From: Euglena gracilis
Lineage: Eukaryota > Euglenida > Euglenophyceae > Euglenales
Length of the DNA: 64,000 nt
Reading direction: 5' to 3'
NCBI GenBank assembly: GCA_039621445.1
Contig: CP154956.1
Coordinates: 97,530,406-97,594,405, forward strand
How positions within the stretch are numbered: the first letter of the stretch is position 1; the number at the start of each line of letters is the position of its first letter. Positions 46,916 to 58,060 of the stretch are shown here, one piece after another. Under the pieces are notes generated by a model. The model saw only the letters and a list, made by a program, of their open reading frames with translations. It searched no databases and was not told where the DNA came from. Position numbers and translations under genes: made by a program.

Positions 46916-47865
46916 AACCGAACCCAGACAAGACCACCCACCAAGGAGAGCCAAGGAGAGCAAAAGCCCAAGCCCAGCCAATTACTGGGGCCAGTCCGCA
47001 AGGCCGGACGACGTCAGCAGCGACGCTCACCGAACGCCTGCGGAGCACGGCCAGGGATTGGCTGGCGGCCACCCCCACCCGGACCACAGGAGCCCGCCCG
47101 CAGCCGGCACGCCAGGCAGCGGCGCAACGAAGGACCGGGGAGCCCCGGCCAGGCTCCTGTGGCAGGGGGGCGAGAGAGGCAGCGGCCAGGCCCGGCAGCC
47201 GGAGGCAAGGCCGAGGAAGGGGAGAGTTGGCGGACCGGCCGCTGCACCTTCCATTGCCACTATAGCAGCCTGCTGTTGTATATAGCGAACCACTGCGCTA
47301 ATTCAGCATCAAAATAGCGCAAACCGCACCTCTAACTGTTATTTTTTTCACTGCAGGCTCCCTCTTTCTTACCTATGGTTTCAATTCAAGATTGTGCCTG
47401 CTGAATCAAGACCAAGGTCAAATTATATCAATTTTCAAGGATTTTCAAGGCAGTTCAAAGAAAGGCACTGGAGCCAAGGAAGTGCTAAAGTTCAAGAAAG
47501 TCAAAAATCCAAGGGCGGAGCAAGCAAAGGATTACAAAAAAGATTGGTTATCTGCTGGAGCAGGAGAGCAGTACAAGCCAAAAAGGTGTTGGTGCTGGGG
47601 TATCTGAAGCCTAGGGGAGGGCAACCAGGCCTTTTCCTAAACCCCCCCACTGCCGGAAGGGACGCCAAGCCGGACTCCCCCCCTCCAACCACTCCCAAAA
47701 AAGGAGGGCCTTCGGTCCCCGGGAAAAAATCCTACGTGGGAAGGGGAGTATCCCGAACCTACCCCTCTCCCCAGAGCCCATCGCGCCTACCCCCCACCCC
47801 GCCGGTACCCCCTCACGGACCCCCGGGAGTGAAGGCTGGGCAAAAACAACATCGTTCGGGAAACT
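46916..47865. other. No gene recognised between the minisatellite and the inverted gag fragment
   Basis: The stretch has ordinary base composition from about 47270. Small frames such as the one at 47392-47607 have no family resemblance. The similarity to E1 gag begins abruptly at about 47866. Confidence 0.45.
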
Positions 47866-49363
47866 GTAATTCCCCAATAGCGGCTTGAATACCAGTAATG
47901 TCGGGAATTCGCTTGGAAAGTGCGAAAACATGCTCCTGCAAACCGACAAGGGTGGCATGAATACCGCCAATGTCCGTTTGCATTTTTTGTTGCGCGAAAT
48001 GCAACCGTTGTGCGCAATCCGCGATTTTTGCGTTCAAGGTGGTTAATACACCCTGATTTGCGGCACAATGGCAGGATTTCTGCTCCAAGTGTGAAATTCG
48101 TTCCTCCAAAAGCTGGATTTGCGTACGGGGAACAAAATTTTCTTGCACTTTCGCTTGAAATTGCTTCAAATGCTCGATTTCCGAGCCAAGATGCAAAATC
48201 CGTTGTTGGGCTTCTTGAAAAGAAGTGGTAAGTGCGACAAAATGCTCAACCGCGACAAAGTTACCGATTTCCGGCATTTTTGGGTGGCATTTTGCGCTTG
48301 TAACTGCTGCTGCAAATGCAGTAGCATGGTTGAACATGATTCCACTTTGGCAAAAAGATGGCTCATACCATCTTGCACATGCAGAAACTTGGAATCATTC
48401 CGCGTTTCCGCTTCATGCAGTGTTTCACTGATTTGTTGGAAGTTTTGTGGAAGTTGGATGCGCAAAATACTGTCAACACTTTCCCGAAAATGCTGAAGGT
48501 CTTTCCCCGCATTTTCAAAATTGTGTTGGAAATATTTGCCGATTTCCTGCAAATAATTCCAGCAATATTCCAGTTTGGTGTTGACAACCCTTTGATTGTC
48601 CTCATGAAACTGCAAAACCTTTTTGAGCATGTTTGCACATTCCGCAACGCATTGGTGGACAGTCAAAATTTGCTTGCTCAGCGGGTGATCCGCTGGGAGT
48701 TGACCGAGAATTCGGTAAACATCACCGGGGGTGAGGTTATCGCTCAAATCTTCCTCATAGTCCTCCACAATGGAAACGGCACCAGAGATTTCCGGTACCA
48801 CCAGACGCATATCTGTGTTCCATGGCAAAGCAGGGAAAACCGCAGTTTCCGCGGGTAATCCCGGCAATGCGTGAAATGGTGTGGGGGTGGAAATTGAGGG
48901 GGGGGGGTTGCAAAAAACACGGTGTTTCCACCGAGTTGCACTCCAAAAGGCCCACCGGTGCTTCCATCGGGGATCTCTTGGGTGTGAACAGAGCAAAGGG
49001 CAAATACCCCTCATTTTGTCCATGGGTAACATTAGTAACCAAGTGTAAAGGTGCAAGGGGTTCATCCCCTCGCCGCATCAATGATTGGTGAACCGGGATG
49101 GAGGAAGGCATTTTGCCACCTACATCCCGCACAAACAATGACAATGATGATGAAGAGGGTTCATTACCCCCTTGCAACAATTAAGGCGTTTCGCCTTGCG
49201 ACAATGACAATTGATGCAATGTGTCTTCTTGTTGCTTGGGGGGCCGGGAATTGGAACTTGTTTCATTCGAACCGTTCCAATCCCCGCAATCTTCATCAAG
49301 ATTGGTCAATGAACTCACCAACAAGCCATAATCAAATTTGCTGTTGGGGGTTGTGCTCTGCAT
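47866..49363 (-). pseudogene. gag: Inverted partial gag of the E1 family
   Basis: Read on the minus strand from ATG 49363 it matches the first roughly 500 codons of E1 gag (MQSTTPNSKFDYGLLVSS; GVYRILGQLPADHPLSKQIL-type words; the coiled-coil ends near GIQAAIGEL). A length change in the G run at 48897-48907 shifts the frame. The match stops at 47866, within the coiled-coil region, so the rest of gag is missing. It is attached to the inverted LTR at 49620-50026 through the same leader and primer site as E1. Confidence 0.88.
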
Positions 49364-49619
49364 CTTTTGAGATGGGTAAAAAGGTAAAAACCCAAAAATT
49401 CACACAAATAAGCAGTGAAACAGGGACCAGAAAGGTTGTATCGGCGAATACCGAACAGAGCCCTCTGAGACCTGTATCCTTGCTTAAAGATTGGCTAGGG
49501 GCCAGGAACAGTACTTTCACCGTGTTTCACGGCTCAAGAAGATCCTCAACAACAGTCAAAGACAGAGTTTATCTGTGTGGAACGTCTGTGTAGGATCGTT
49601 GCCTAAATCTGCTACCAAG

Positions 49620-50026
49620 TGTACGTCCAAGGACTTCCCTTTGACTCCTTTTGTCCCAGAAAAGCCTGTTTCGCTTTCTCCTGGTGCGCACCTACTTAGG
49701 TATCTAAAAATCCTTGGAGTAACAAAACCCTTTTTCCCAATTCCCCTATGCTAAGGCAGAGCACAAGGCAAGTCGCTGTGTAAGGACTTTCCTTCACAGT
49801 CGTGTTCAGTCCTTTCAGAGGATTATCCTCTTACTTCAAAACAATCAGAATATGAAGAATAGAATACCACCTGTGAGGAAAAGAGATCACACGAGCACGT
49901 GTGATACGTAGCGCTAATTCCCATAGGATCTGCCACGATCGTCAGGCTGTGTTCATCAGAGCCGTCAGATTGTGAGGGATCCAGACTCTGCAGGTTTACT
50001 ACAGAGCTGGGATCGTGCCTGGTACA
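49620..50026 (-). repeat. E1-family LTR, inverted
   Basis: On the minus strand it starts TGTACCAGGCACGATCCCAG at 50026 and ends GGACGTACA at 49620, 407 bp. The primer-binding site TGGTAGCAGATTTAGG follows after two bases (49602-49617). It is closer to the LTR at 63152-63560 than to the E1 LTR: both have the insert TCACACGTGCTCGTGTGATC, which is a perfect small palindrome. Confidence 0.88.
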
Positions 50027-51060
50027 CAGGACCCCCTGCCTGAAAATCACCCCCTACAGGGGCGTGTTCAAAAACTGCAGGGGGGAGAAAATGCCACCCC
50101 CCCAGGTGGCCCCTCCTTTGCATGATTTGCTCAGGCAAATCCTGGAGGAGAAACAAATTCAAAATAAAACCATTGACGATTTCCTGGGGAGAAACCCCAT
50201 CTTAAAGCGTTATCAAAGCACTTTCACACTTTTATGGGTAATCTTGGGAAAAATCGGGGTACCCCCCCCCTGAACCCACAACTGACCAAGTGGTTGACGC
50301 TTTGATACAATTAAATCAATTTTCCAAGTCCCAGGCCCGTAATGCCTACAGTGCAATGCTTTTGATTCCTGGGTTCGGTGGACTGAGATTCCACACCATG
50401 TTGGCACCTTACAAAAGGGCTCTGGAACCAAAATCTGGAAAAATCTGGTGCTTTTTGGGATCACCTCCCAATCCTCCTGGGGCTGGCCCAAGCCCCCTTT
50501 CCCACTGATATTTGCACGTTACGCACATAACTTATTTTCTGCTCACGAATCCTCTGTTTATACAGAAGCTCAGATTTGGACAGAATCAAACGCACAACCA
50601 GTGTGTTGGGCAAGGCGCCCTACACCAAAATCAGGCGTAAAGACCATTAATCCCATAAGTGGGAAAGAGTTGTGTCCATTCCACAATGCCCCAAAATAAG
50701 CCCATTTCATTTGATGATGCCTTATGTTGCAGCAACAAGGTCATTCGTAAGACCTGGGGGGGCCCCTTCTCATTTGACTAAAAACCCCCTTCAAGCCCAT
50801 AAGTGCAGACACCATTGCTTCCATCACTAAAGAATTTTTGGCCGAACATGGGGTGCCCCCCCAGGTGTGGGGGGCCCACTCCACCAGAGGGGCAGGAGTT
50901 GGTTTACTCAAAAAATTGGGCCTTTCTGCCCAAGAAGTTTGTGAGATTGGCCAGTGGAGGGGGGTGGAGGCCTTTACAGCCCATTACCAGCGACTTGGTG
51001 CCCAAAGCGTTTTAGTAAATGCCCTGGCCCCCCTATTTTCAGTGCACAATCAGGCCTCAC
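50027..51060 (+). pseudogene. DIRS-like tyrosine recombinase, degenerate
   Basis: Several frames in succession encode pieces of one recombinase: LHDLLRQILEEKQIQNKTID, then NQFSKSQARNAYSAMLLIPG, FGGLRFHTMLAPYKRALEP, and finally SITKEFLAEHGVPPQVWGAH with STRGAGVGLLKKLGLSAQEV and GQWRGVEAFTAHYQRL. HSTRG supplies the second His/Arg box and AHYQRL the Tyr nucleophile. This pattern (late HxxR and HY, with LxPGFxGLRF early) is that of DIRS-type retrotransposon recombinases. Frame breaks near 50270 and 50510 and a gap near 50700-50800 mark it as dead. Confidence 0.7.
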
Positions 51061-52384
51061 AAGGGCAAAGTGCGGAGCCCGAGGTGTCTCGTACTCCCTC
51101 AAGGCAGACCGACAAGGGAGGAAGGGACACCGAGGGCGAAGCACAAAGACCTTGTGAGCCCAACCCCCCCACCCATAAAAGAAAATTTGTGTTCAAAAGC
51201 CCTCGGTCAGAAACTGGGGGCCAGGGGGGGGGAGAGGGGTGGGGGGACCCCCCAGGGGCCAGAAGCCACGCCACTAAGGCGGAGCAGAATCGTCAGCAAA
51301 CTCCGGCGAAGCGGTACCAAGCAGGGACTCCTAACCCAGCGCAGCGAACAATCACACAACAAACCGCCGGCGAGCAAGGCATGGCCTCACAAGGTCGTTG
51401 CGCTTCGCCCTCGGTGTCCCTTCCTCCCTTTTCGTTCTGCCTCGAGGGAGTACGATTCTGGCCGTCTTGCTTTTGATATTTGAGTCGGCCAAAACCGACG
51501 AAAAAAAGGCGCACAGCAGTGCGCCGAATAGTCCAGCACCAAGCAGTGCGCCGAGGGGTCCTGCAGCACCGCCGGCGAACAAGTCTTGGCTTCGACAGGG
51601 ACAGGCGTGTTCGCCCAAAAGGTCTTTTTGCTTCGCCCCCGGAGTCCCTTCCTCCCTTGTCGGTCTTCCTCGAGGTGGCGCGCGACGCCTGGCCGCGCTC
51701 GGCGCCGAGGGGAAATGGCCTACAGACCGGCGCCGCCGGCAGTCGCCACCGCGAGGGTCTTTTGGATTCCCGCCGTCGAACGACGACATCCCGGACCCGC
51801 CGCCAGTCGTAAAATTTGAAAAAAATGTGACTTTTTTTTGGGGGGGCGACAGAAACCACGCGAGGCGGGTGCAGGGTGCCGGCCCCCAGTCTTGGCCAAA
51901 ATCCGGGAGGGAGGACCGCCCCGCGCGGTGCGCAAAAAGGTCGCCATCGGACGCATTGCTCCATCAATGGCCATTGGGGAAGGTATGGAACAAACCCCCA
52001 CTCCCCAAAAACCCCTTTACATGGGGATATGGCAAAAAAGCTGACACCGAAAATGGTGGCTTACCCCCCAAAAAAAACCTAACAACTTATAAAACATAAC
52101 TTTGGGTCACACCCCAAATGGTCCAAGACCTAGGCCATGCAAAAAAATCCTGTTGGATTTTGAAAAATCTGGATCCATAGAGAGGATTCAGGGTTTAGGA
52201 ACCCAGCTTCAAATTCCCTGGTTTCGATCTCAAACCAGAGGAGGAGCAAACGAAATGGGGTTCACAAAAGACTGTCGGGAAATAAAAAAAACAAAAAATC
52301 CCCGTCAAAGCCTTTCAACTTGGATCAAATTCAAAACATTTTCCGATAAAAGCGTGAAAGCACTTTGATACCTGGTGGCCCAAA
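51061..52384. other. No gene recognised; inverted short repeats
   Basis: Frames such as GGTCCTGCAGCACCGCCGGCGA on both strands come from inverted copies of a block of the type CGAAGCNCAAAGACCTTNTGNG...CCCTTCCTCCCTTNTCGGTC. The copies are at 51085-51160, 51390-51450 and 51610-51680 in alternating orientation. The block at 52349-52370 is the reverse complement of 50211-50232. No protein family is seen. Confidence 0.45.
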
Positions 52385-52830
52385 TTAAACAAAAAGAGAG
52401 TCCCAGGTACCCCCTGCCTGAAAATCGCCCCCACGGGTGCATGCTCACCAACTTCAGAAGGAAACCAAATGGCCCCTTCTTTGCATGGAGCAAGGTAAGT
52501 CTTGAGGTAAAAGGGGTCTTTTCTTCCAGACCCCATACATAGGTGGGGGATTGGACCCCAGCTTTTCATTCAAGATTTATTTGCCTCCCCAGGAAACAAA
52601 AAAACTGCCCAATTTTGTGGGTAGGTTCCCTACTGGAAAGCCACAGCAGTAGATGCCCTCCAAGGTCCACTGGACAACATGGGGAGGGGGGACTTTTTGC
52701 AACACCCCCCTCCCCTCAATTATTCTGAAATTTCTGCCCAGGTTGAAAATGTTTCCCCAGACCAGTCAAAGTTTTGATGGCCACCACCTTTTTTGGGATT
52801 CAGCCACGCTCTGAGCTGGGGTTTCTGGCC
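52385..52830 (+). pseudogene. Fragments of a DIRS-like element
   Basis: 52411-52495 resembles the start of the recombinase segment at 50030-50130 (both contain CCCCCTGCCTGAAAATC and CCTTTGCATG). 52563-52710 resembles the pol of the element at 63561-64000: DLFASPGNKKTAQF and ATAVDALQGPLDNMG here against DLFASPGNKKLSNF and ARAVDALQCPLDNMG there. Stops and shifts occur throughout. The order of the pieces is not that of an intact element. Confidence 0.6.
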
Positions 52831-53454
52831 AGGGAATATTTAATGATCTCAGTCTCCATTTCTTTCCCCTCCAAGATTTTCTTGCAAATCATGCATCATT
52901 TGAAAAATGGTCAGAGCATTCGATTGAAGGGGTCTTTTCTGCCCCCGGTCAGGTGAAAAGGACTTACATGGTTGTTTACTGACAAAAAAAAAGGTTTCCC
53001 CTGCATGGCTTAGGCTGTGCTCATTACCGCACACAATTCTTCAATATTTATGTGCAAACTGGAGTTATCTCTCCAAAATTCTTGGACAATCTTGCCAGTA
53101 CGAATTTCCAGACCCCCCAAGCATGGGTGCTGCTGTCTGAGTGCAACTTCGGGGCAGAACTTTTCAAAGAAGAAAAATGGCTGGGTCGGTTGATTATCGC
53201 GGTGAGGAGTGCCTGACGGTACTCAGCGGCTGTCCACTGCCGCCGAGGCCAAACAGAACAGGCATGGTGCAATGCACACAATTGAGAGGGAGGCCATCAG
53301 CTGTCGTCGGCTCCAATCAGTGCCTGGGTAGCTTGCAACAGCCTCACCTTGCACTTCTGGACGGCTGCCTTGGCCAGGTTCAGGCACCACGCGGCTTGCC
53401 CACCCCAAAAACACTGCGGTGTGCACCTATTCCTGACGCGCGTGCAATAAACCA

Positions 53455-53500
53455 AACACACACACACACACACACACACGCACGCACACACACACAACCA
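53455..53500. repeat. CA microsatellite
   Basis: A run of about 20 CA dinucleotides with two GC interruptions. From 52830 to here no gene is recognised. Confidence 0.95.
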
Positions 53501-53514
53501 GGGTTTGATAAAAG

Positions 53515-53868
53515 GGCAGGTGAGGGGTGGTCCGGACCCCCCCCCTGTGGGCCAGGAGGGGGGGGGGTGGGGGGGACCCCCCCCACCTAAACAGTGGCGC
53601 GGTCCGGGTGACCGAAAAATTTTTGACCCCCAAAAACGACCAAAAGTGCCATTTTGGGCACTTTTTGGGCAAAAAAATTGCCAAAAATGCAAAAAATTTT
53701 CGGCACAAAGCGCCGGAGGAAAAAATTGACCCTTTTTGGGGAGGGGTCCCGGGAACCCCCCCAGGGTCGGTGCGGACCCCCCTGGCAGGTGGGGGGGGGG
53801 GTGGTCCGGCCCCCCCCCCTGCGGGCCAGGAGGGGGGGGTGGGGGGGCACCCCCCACCTAAACCATGT
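53515..53868. repeat. Pair of direct repeats flanking an AT-rich core
   Basis: 53517-53590 and 53789-53866 share GGGTGGTCCGG, a C run, TGNGGGCCAGGAGG, a G run and CCCCCCACCTAAAC. The core between them (CCAAAAGTGCCATTTTGGGC and GCAAAAAATTTTCGGCACAA) resembles, in reverse, 15075-15200. It looks like a small repeat element. Confidence 0.6.
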
Positions 53869-53972
53869 ACGCCCTCCTTATATCAAACCCTGCACACAAC
53901 CTATCAACCTATCCAACAAACCCGGAACAGCAAGCAACCACAGCAAATATATCTTTCAAAGCAGAAGTGTGT

Positions 53973-56226
53973 TATGAAGTACTTCGCGAAAATCGTGGCG
54001 CCTCTCACCAAATAGCTCAAAAGCCGGGTTGTTGACAACACCAAAGTCATTTGGATGACCAAAAGCGCGAGGCCCTTGAGAAAAATCAAGGTTTGCTTTT
54101 GGAGAATGTTGTCCTCGAAATCGCGGACCCATACAAACCATACGTACTGGAAGTCGACAGCAGCGATTACGCTGTTGGCGGAGTTCTTAGCCAGCATAAC
54201 GCGGCGAATGAGCTCCGACCTGTGGCTTTCTTCAGCAGAAAGTTACAGGGCGACGACGGAAAAGGTCAAGTCAAGTGGAGTATACGCGAGAAGGAAACCT
54301 ACGCAATCGTGCTTATACTCCAGAAATTCCGAAGCTGGGTAGCCAGCAGCCTCGTCCAGATCCTCGTCAAGACCGACCATGAGAGTCTCCAACACTGGTA
54401 CACCGAGGATTTGAACAAGGCCATGTCATCGGTCGGAAGGCGATGCAGATGGCATGAGTTCTTGAGTCAATTCAACCTTGTGGTTATTTATACCCCTGGT
54501 CACACACAAAAAGTAGCGGATCCGCTCAGTCGGGCCCCTTGGTATTACCCTGGGAACCCGGATGAGGGAGACGCGACTTTTCATGGAAGTCAGGAAGCTG
54601 ACGAATACGCACGTCGAAACGACGCTGCGGATAATCTTTTGGATTCTTTTCCCGTTTCACAACTATTCCTGGTCGCACCAGTGCGCGGAAGGCGCCGACG
54701 TGGAAGCACGTCCGGACCCCGGCGTATTACGCGCACGGAGTCCCCTTCCCCACTGTTCTTTCGCGAATGGGATTATAGTCGTGATCCGGTGTATGACACC
54801 ATTGTCACCAGACTTCGTAATGGCGAAGTGCTGGACAATTACACTCTTTCACCTTTACGGTTGGTTTTTCGCAATGAATCGGGTTACAAATATTGTATCC
54901 CCCAGGACCTGGTTGATGATGTGATTTTGTGTTATCACAACCATGGTCACCCTGGGGCCCCCAAACTTCTTTCGTTGGTGGGCCGCAGGTATTGCACAAC
55001 CCTGAGCGAGAAAGAGCTTTACTCACGCTGTTTGCGAATAGCGCAACGGTGTCAAATTTGTCAAGCGGTAAAACCCCGCAGAGGTACCCCCCCTGGTACG
55101 ATGGACTTTTTCCCCGTACCCCCTGACATTTTTACATCCCTCTGCATGGATTTTCTGGAATTAGAACCGTGCAAAGGAACGGACGACAAAATTTACGATT
55201 ACATTTTTGTTGTCGTCTGCAGGCTGAGTGGATACATTGTAGCCATTCCATGCCAGAAGTCAGGGTTGACTGCCCAAAGTTTGGCAACTATATTTTTGGA
55301 GCAATGCATTTGCTAAATGGGTTTACCGAATGAAATCGTGAGTGATCAAGACCGTTTGATTTATTCAAGGTTCTTTCACCACTTTGTGCGGTTTACTCGG
55401 AATCGAGCAACATTTTTCCATTATATACCGACCCAAAGGCAATGGTAGAGCCTAGGCAGCTGTGAAATCCGTCGTGAATATGCCTCGCCTTTCACTGGCT
55501 GACTCGCGCAGCAACTGGATATCAGTGCTACCATGGTCTTTGTTTTATATCAATACCCTACCAGGGTTGGTTTTGCCGCACTCCCCCTATAAATTAGTTT
55601 TCGGACGGGACCCTCCGGCCATAGGGGATGTCCCTTCGGAGAGACCCGCCCGAACTAGTGTCAGTTGCGAGACGTGGTTTGCGGAAGTAGAAAATCTACG
55701 TTCTGCAGTCCAGAAGCGCGTGACTGATATGCATGCAACTAAACGGAAATCTTTTTTGCAGAATTTCCAGTCACCTGTGTATAGTCCCGGTGACCGCGCG
55801 TGGGGGGTACGGAATAGCCGTACTCGCATACAGTCTTCCAAGCTGGACCCCCTCTGGCTCGGCCCCTGTGAAATCCTAGAAAGACTAGGTACCAGCGGGC
55901 GTTACAAGGTTGCATTACCGAATGGTGTTGAGGACGTTCATATGGACGACGTCAAGCCATACCTGTCGCCACCGGATGGGAAACCCATCCCGTGTCTGCA
56001 CTTCAAACCCCGTTCCAGATTACCTGAGACGGACGACTTTGTAGTTGATAAAATCATCGATCACAAAATCGACAAAGATATGCACCTTTGGAAGGTCTGC
56101 TGGAAAGGGTATGGGCCCGAGGAGGACACTTGGGAGCCAGCAACCAGTTTTGCTGGGTATGTCCAGCAAGATTGGAAGCTGTGGAACAAGAAGCATAACA
56201 TTGATGTTTCCATGACAAGTTTTTGA
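53973..56226 (+). pseudogene. pol: E1b pol fragment: RNase H, integrase, chromodomain, broken
   Basis: Nearly identical to 24639-26889 of E1, beginning abruptly at the RT/RNase H border (ATGAAGTACTTCGCG). Inactivating changes are visible: a TAG at 54013-54015 where E1 has CAG, small length changes near 54051 and 54090 that compensate, a TAA at 55314-55316 inside integrase, an extra base near 55373, and a TAG at 55453-55455 next to the catalytic Glu box. Protease, methyltransferase-like and RT parts are missing upstream. Confidence 0.92.
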
Positions 56227-56246
56227 GAACGCATGGGAAGCCCATG

Positions 56247-56299
56247 TTGTTTTCTCTTCTTTTTATTATTGATTCTTATCATTCTTTCTTTCCGCAGAC
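56247..56299 (+). promoter_or_regulatory. Pyrimidine tract and CAG upstream of ORF3 (E1b)
   Basis: TTTTCTCTTCTTTTTATTATTGATTCTTATCATTCTTTCTTTCCGCAG, the same as in E1 apart from one base. ORF3 starts about 90 bases downstream. Confidence 0.5.
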
Positions 56300-56386
56300 T
56301 TTTTAGCAAATAATACTCAAGCGGTTACCCTTACCAACTCAAAACCAACAACCAACCATCCCACCGTACCGACCTCGGGGGGTATT

Positions 56387-58060
56387 ATGCTGCCCGGCGG
56401 AAGGGAGCAAGGCGGAGGACCGCCTCACCACCCCACCACTCACCCTCAACCTGACCAGTATGCGTACCGATACGGTCCTCAGCCACCTGCACGGACTGCG
56501 GCTCAGGGAAACCCTGAAGCCAGCAGCAGTAGCAGGATGATCCCGATGACCGCGGAAGCGCGGCCATCTCAGCCATCAGGCTCTCGTCGCCTCCCACCGT
56601 ATGCGGGTGTGATGCTCCACCGCACGGCGGAGACGATGAACCGGGTTATGCGTATGAGCGCAAACCCGGCACCAGACCACCTCACCCAGGCATTTTGGGA
56701 TGACCACTGTCGTAAAATTTTGACCATCGCAAATACCCCTCCAGCCCTGTGGTGTATGTGCGCCCAGGCGACGATGACCGGTCTGGTGTATTACACCGAC
56801 CCGGACGCGTCGGGATTCGCGGCGGACATTACCATGCGTGACCTGGGGGTGGAAGTCCCGCCACAGGTAACACGGCAGGTACCACCAATTGGCACTTACA
56901 CTGCACATTTTCGTGCTCACTCCCCCGGATTACCCAAGGAAGAGACAGTGGAAGCACCTGTCCGGAGTGAACACCCACGTGTGAAAGAAAGTATTTTCCG
57001 ATGCCCTGAGCGCATGCCCCGGCGGGATTATCCTGCGCAGGAGCATGTGTCTCAGTGCACCGTCTCTGGGGATTACCCCCAGGAGGCGCCAATGCCACGG
57101 GATCAGTACGTGTATCCACCTCAACCCCACCCAACCATACCTGACCCTATCCCACGACGTCCTGCGGAAGGAAACCCTTCCCCGACGTCTGACTCTGCCC
57201 GAAGCGCTCGTCCGCGGGAAGCCGCGGCAGCGCCTCGTGCGGAACCAGTTCCCCCGGTATGGGATGAACCCGTTAACCCGTGGACCGGCCGCCCGTTCGA
57301 GACTGAGGAGGAGCGTCAACAGTATGAATATGCTGTTACAATCCAACGACAAATAGAACGTCGTCCACCTGTTTCCGCTAGCCAGGGATACCCTGCCCGG
57401 GAGGAAATGACACGGGAAGAGTGCCAGCAGTATGCTGCTGCTGTGTCGGCTCTCACAGGAGTCCCAGCTCCATCACGATCAAGTCAACCAGCGCGACAGC
57501 AGGACGTTGCTGTGGCGGAAGCGCCTCCAGCACGGCCCACAAGCTCTGCCACCGGCAAGCGTGACCGCGGCCCGGAAAATATGACGCCACAGCCACAGCG
57601 CCGCTCGCCAAGGTCGGAAAATCCGCCCGCGGCGATGCACGTCGACGCTGAGGAAGAAGCTCCGCCAGCGCCAGACGTGACGGCAGAACGGGCACGTCGG
57701 GAAACCCGACCATCCCCAATCGCACCGGTTTACTCGAATCGTGGTGACGCTGAGCAGGAATTTGCTCGAACGCCAAGCACGGAATCCGTGACTTACCCTG
57801 TGTGCACGCCAGAAGACCCGGAATACTGGAAATACATTAACCTGGATTACCGGGCGACATTCGAATGCCTGTCTAACACGAAGGGTAAGGGAAAAGGTGA
57901 AGGCAAGGGTAAGGGGAAAGGAAAAGGCCAGCAGAAAGGTGGAAAAGCTCCACCTGGCAAAGGCGGAAAAGCCCCTTGGCCAAACTCCAGGCAAAGGCGG
58001 AAAAACTGCCGGACCTCCAGTAGGAAAAGGCGGAAAAGCCGCCGAACCTTCGAAAACTAA
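56387..58060 (+). CDS. ORF3 of the E1 family, N-terminal part (unknown protein)
   Basis: A 557-codon frame after integrase, in the position of env in retroviruses. It begins MLPGGREQGGGPPHHPTTHP, is rich in Pro, Arg and Ala, and carries a less biased stretch (PPALWCMCAQATMTGLVYYT, DPDASGFAADITMRDLGVEV). Near its end is a Gly/Lys tract (GKGKGEGKGKGKGKG), as in the gag genes. No signal peptide or membrane segment stands out, which argues against an envelope. The frame shifts near 57950-58000 into the next part, within a repeat of AAAGGCGGAAAAGCC. Confidence 0.7.
   Translation: MLPGGREQGGGPPHHPTTHPQPDQYAYRYGPQPPARTAAQGNPEASSSSRMIPMTAEARPSQPSGSRRLPPYAGVMLHRTAETMNRVMRMSANPAPDHLTQAFWDDHCRKILTIANTPPALWCMCAQATMTGLVYYTDPDASGFAADITMRDLGVEVPPQVTRQVPPIGTYTAHFRAHSPGLPKEETVEAPVRSEHPRVKESIFRCPERMPRRDYPAQEHVSQCTVSGDYPQEAPMPRDQYVYPPQPHPTIPDPIPRRPAEGNPSPTSDSARSARPREAAAAPRAEPVPPVWDEPVNPWTGRPFETEEERQQYEYAVTIQRQIERRPPVSASQGYPAREEMTREECQQYAAAVSALTGVPAPSRSSQPARQQDVAVAEAPPARPTSSATGKRDRGPENMTPQPQRRSPRSENPPAAMHVDAEEEAPPAPDVTAERARRETRPSPIAPVYSNRGDAEQEFARTPSTESVTYPVCTPEDPEYWKYINLDYRATFECLSNTKGKGKGEGKGKGKGKGQQKGGKAPPGKGGKAPWPNSRQRRKNCRTSSRKRRKSRRTFEN

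Noticed and set aside
44929-47317. Open frames of 600-700 codons on both strands
   Set aside because: They are Gly/Pro/Arg shadows of the G-tract minisatellite.
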